NCBI GenBank assembly: GCA_013331515.1
Contig: DUGG01000013.1
Coordinates: forward strand, 1 to 5,583
Direction of reading: 5' to 3'
From: Candidatus Woesearchaeota archaeon
Lineage (GTDB): Archaea; Nanobdellota; Nanobdellia; Woesearchaeales; UBA10216
DNA length: 5,583 bases
Part shown: one piece after another, positions 3,970-5,583 of the stretch
Layout: the number at the start of each line of letters is the position of its first letter
How positions within the stretch are numbered: position 1 is the first letter of the stretch
Position numbers and translations under genes: made by a program
The notes under the pieces: model-generated
Database searches by the model: none
What the model was told of the DNA's origin: nothing
Seen by the model: the letters and a program-made list of their open reading frames with translations, nothing else

Positions 3970-4989
3970 TCAGACGTCCTTGACGCCTGCGGTGTCAAGG
4001 ACGAATGTTGCCTCGCCTTCAGGCAAGCTGGGGCTGTCAACCATCTTGGCAACCCTTGTTCCTTTCTTGCCCCTTCTCAGATAGAGACGGTAAGTGGAAG
4101 CATGAGCCACTATGTGGCCTCCAATGGCCTCAGTCGGGTCGCCAAAGAACACGTCCGGCTTTGCCATGACCTGGTTTGTCACGTAAACGCACAGGTTATT
4201 CAGCTCAGCAAGCCGCATCAGAGTGTGCATGTGCTTGTTAATTTTCTGCTGCCTGTCGGCCAAAGTGCCCCGGCCGATGAACTCGGCACGGAAGTGGGCG
4301 GTCAGGGAATCAACAATCACAAGCTTAACGCAAAGCCCCTGCTTTTTGATTATATCTTCAATTTTCTCAGCCAACAGCATCTGGTGGTCTGAGTTGAATG
4401 CCCTTGCTATCCTGATTTGCTGGAGCACCTTCTCAGGTTCAAGGCCATGCGCCTTTGCAATGTCAACAATCCTTTCAGGCCTGAAAGTTGACTCCGTGTC
4501 TATGTAAACAACGTATGCTTCAGGGTTCTGCCTTATGCAGTTCACAGCAAGGGTATGGGCAACCTGTGTTTTACCACTCCCGTAGGCGCCAAAGCATTCC
4601 GTGATTGCCCTTGTTTCGAAACCCCCGCCAAGCAGATTATCAAAAGAAGAACTGCCGGAGCTTATTTTCTCAATCCCCTTCCTCTGGGCAAGTACATCAT
4701 TTCCTGAAACAAATCCCATTTCTAGCTTGTCACGGGCAAATTGAATCATCTTCCGGGCAGCAAGCTCTGTTACCCCGGTAAGCTCAACAAGCTCGCCAGG
4801 AGTGGCAACTGCTATACTAAGAAGTGTATCATATCCCCCAACCATCAGCTTTTCAGCCGTGGCAGCACCAACGCCAGGCAACTGTTCAAGTTCAGAACCC
4901 CTGCTTCCAGTTTCCTCCTTAGCCATGGCATCCTCCTCATCCAGGATTGTTTCCTCTCCAACCAAAACAGATTCTTGTCTCCTCCTCAC
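3970..4989 (-). CDS. radA: DNA repair and recombination protein RadA
   Basis: RadA is the archaeal RecA/Rad51-family ATPase that forms filaments on ssDNA and carries out strand exchange. Numbering from GTG 4989 (339 aa): a helix-hairpin-helix domain at about 35-75 ([20 protein letters not shown]), a linker motif GFVSG (92-96), Walker A GAYGSGKT (134-141), [11 protein letters not shown] (165-175), Walker B LVIVD (223-227), L1-region residues [14 protein letters not shown], and L2/C-terminal elements [29 protein letters not shown] and [12 protein letters not shown]. All core catalytic elements are present. Variants against the usual family sequence are GEFGSGKT to GAYGSGKT, FxxA to FVSG and DTEGTF to DTESTF. 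GTG 4989 has an excellent SD (GAGGTGAT, 4 nt spacing). ATG 4926 also has GGAGG at 5 nt and would give 318 aa. The gene is probably cotranscribed with the 111-aa gene upstream. Confidence 0.97.
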   Translation of the reverse strand: MRRRQESVLVGEETILDEEDAMAKEETGSRGSELEQLPGVGAATAEKLMVGGYDTLLSIAVATPGELVELTGVTELAARKMIQFARDKLEMGFVSGNDVLAQRKGIEKISSGSSSFDNLLGGGFETRAITECFGAYGSGKTQVAHTLAVNCIRQNPEAYVVYIDTESTFRPERIVDIAKAHGLEPEKVLQQIRIARAFNSDHQMLLAEKIEDIIKKQGLCVKLVIVDSLTAHFRAEFIGRGTLADRQQKINKHMHTLMRLAELNNLCVYVTNQVMAKPDVFFGDPTEAIGGHIVAHASTYRLYLRRGKKGTRVAKMVDSPSLPEGEATFVLDTAGVKDV

Positions 4990-5003
4990 CGCAATCACCT
5001 CAT

Positions 5004-5013
5004 TGTTATAAAT
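5004..5013 (-). promoter_or_regulatory. Possible internal TATA element upstream of radA
   Basis: Minus-strand AATTTATAAC lies in the gap between the 111-aa gene and radA. It would place a start near 4984, inside the GTG 4989 start but about 58 nt before ATG 4926. It could therefore drive a shorter RadA. It may be chance, because the gap is AT-rich. Confidence 0.25.
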
Positions 5014-5018
5014 TTTTG

Positions 5019-5354
5019 TTAATTCAGCGCAGAATTGCTCTGCTGCGAAATAACGTACTCGTAAGCCTTCTGGAGCAAAACCATTGCCTTTGGAACCTCG
5101 TAATCCTTGAACGAGTCAGTCGTCTTCCAGTTGTTGTCCTTGTCCTTGTAGCTCTTGCTGAGCTGGACACTGAAGTAGGCCATTCCTTTTTCAGAAACGC
5201 CTCTCCAAATAGTTGCTGAAAGGCCGCCAACCTTGAACTTCTTGTCAGGCACCCTCGGCGTTGCTATCTCTCCTGCCGCAGCAAGATTAACAGACGAATT
5301 CCCAACGGCCGCCAAGACCGATGCACTTCCGCCAAATCCGCTCATTCCACTCAT
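5019..5354 (-). CDS. Small conserved-looking protein upstream of radA, possible ssDNA-binding
   Basis: The 111-residue protein begins [18 protein letters not shown] with a low-complexity Gly/Ser/Ala N-terminus (1-30). A compact domain follows at about 38-101: [17 protein letters not shown], then [20 protein letters not shown], then [20 protein letters not shown]. It reads as several beta strands followed by one helix, with aromatic and Lys residues as in small nucleic-acid-binding folds (PC4-like or OB-like). I recall similar uncharacterised archaeal proteins but cannot assign a family. ATG 5354 is chosen because GGTGAT lies 4 nt upstream; the frame stays open to 5534, but that extension crosses the promoter. 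The stop is 29 nt before radA GTG 4989, so an operon is likely, which suggests a role in recombination or ssDNA handling (inference). Confidence 0.8.
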   Translation of the reverse strand: MSGMSGFGGSASVLAAVGNSSVNLAAAGEIATPRVPDKKFKVGGLSATIWRGVSEKGMAYFSVQLSKSYKDKDNNWKTTDSFKDYEVPKAMVLLQKAYEYVISQQSNSALN

Positions 5355-5419
5355 CTCAATCACCTTTGCTTTGCTACTCGGCCTCCCGCGAGCCGGTTGG
5401 GCTATACAAGCGGATGCCC

Positions 5420-5442
5420 ATTTAAATATCCTGCCCGGGCAG
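5420..5442 (-). promoter_or_regulatory. TATA box and upstream palindrome for the radA operon
   Basis: ATATTTAAAT on the minus strand (5420-5429) predicts transcription from about 5398, with a leader near 44 nt. Directly upstream is the perfect 12-nt palindrome CTGCCCGGGCAG (5431-5442), positioned as an activator or repressor site. The TATA core ATTTAAAT is itself symmetric, so it could also serve a + transcript running toward the window end. Confidence 0.5.
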
Positions 5443-5583
5443 TTGTCCAGTGGCCAGTGGCCCTGCCACCTGATAGTGAACCGCTGTGAGCGTGTCCAGT
5501 TGTATGGCCTCCTTTGGTGTGGTGAAGAGGCCAATCAGGAAATCCACGTATCCGTGTAGTCTATAGAGAACTTTGAATAACCC
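5443..5583. other. Gene-free, hairpin-rich tail of the window
   Basis: No gene is supported here. It contains a tandem CCAGTGG repeat (5447-5460) and a possible three-way junction: CCTGAT (5469-5474) with ATCAGG (5534-5539), enclosing CGCT/AGCG (5482-5492) and TGGCCTC/GAGGCCA (5505-5511/5527-5533). A small CACG/CGTG hairpin lies near 5543-5554. The last 23 bases are an inverted copy of 3001-3023. The style resembles the large RNA, so a second RNA element crossing the window edge is possible, on either strand. Confidence 0.35.
5561..5583. repeat. 23-nt inverted repeat, copy 2 (reaches window end)
   Basis: This is the exact reverse complement of 3001-3023. Identity stops at the CTATAG edge (5561) on the left. 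On the right it runs to the last base, so the repeat may be longer. The pair brackets the TRAM, radA and 111-aa genes. Confidence 0.9.

Noticed and set aside
5355..5534. N-terminal extension of the 111-aa protein up to 5534
   Set aside because: The extension covers the TATA box and palindrome, lacks an SD, and reads as non-conserved basic sequence. ATG 5354 has a clear GGTGAT.

Overview
The window looks archaeal. It encodes RadA recombinase rather than bacterial RecA, an archaeal-type ribosomal protein uS2, a stand-alone TRAM-domain protein and an AbrB-PhoU fusion regulator. Genes are preceded by TTTAAATA/TTTATATA-type TATA boxes, and several starts carry GGTGA or GGAGG Shine-Dalgarno motifs. 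Compact spacing and small proteins would suit a DPANN-type lineage, but the sequence alone does not prove the phylum.

Layout. (1) 1-915 (-): 3'-truncated AbrB-PhoU regulator, divergent across an AT-rich promoter from a 41-residue acidic ORF (1048-1173, +). (2) 1188-1772 (-): an all-helical orphan protein. (3) 1850-2452 (-): ribosomal protein uS2 with a structured leader. (4) 2453-3360: about 900 bases without a protein gene. (5) 3361-3744 (-): TRAM-domain RNA-binding protein. (6) 3970-4989 (-): RadA, preceded 29 bases away by a 111-residue protein (5019-5354, -) that probably shares its operon. (7) 5430-5583: upstream region with further hairpins, ending in a 23-base inverted copy of part of region 4.

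The most interesting part is region 4. From a TATA box at 2647-2654 to a hairpin plus T-run at 3217-3243, the + strand is almost entirely a chain of long, mostly perfect stem-loops. Six consecutive hairpins have stems of 10-13 bp and loops of 18-24 nt. They are followed by a domain closed by a 10-bp helix that encloses four more hairpins. Loops 1 and 2 are complementary over 9 nt and loops 5 and 6 over 7 nt, as expected for kissing loops. A CAGTTCTGCTG hairpin occurs near both ends, with a different outer base pair in each copy. Wobble pairs mostly favour the + strand as the RNA. I recognise no known family (not RNase P RNA, SRP RNA, rRNA, tRNA or CRISPR). I interpret it as an undescribed large structured RNA of about 570 nt, lying between two translation/RNA-related genes. 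A hairpin arm of this RNA recurs in inverted orientation at the window end, which hints at a second related element beyond it, or at a contig-end effect.

The remaining genes are housekeeping or regulatory: translation (uS2, TRAM), homologous recombination (RadA with a possible ssDNA-binding partner) and AbrB-PhoU regulation.
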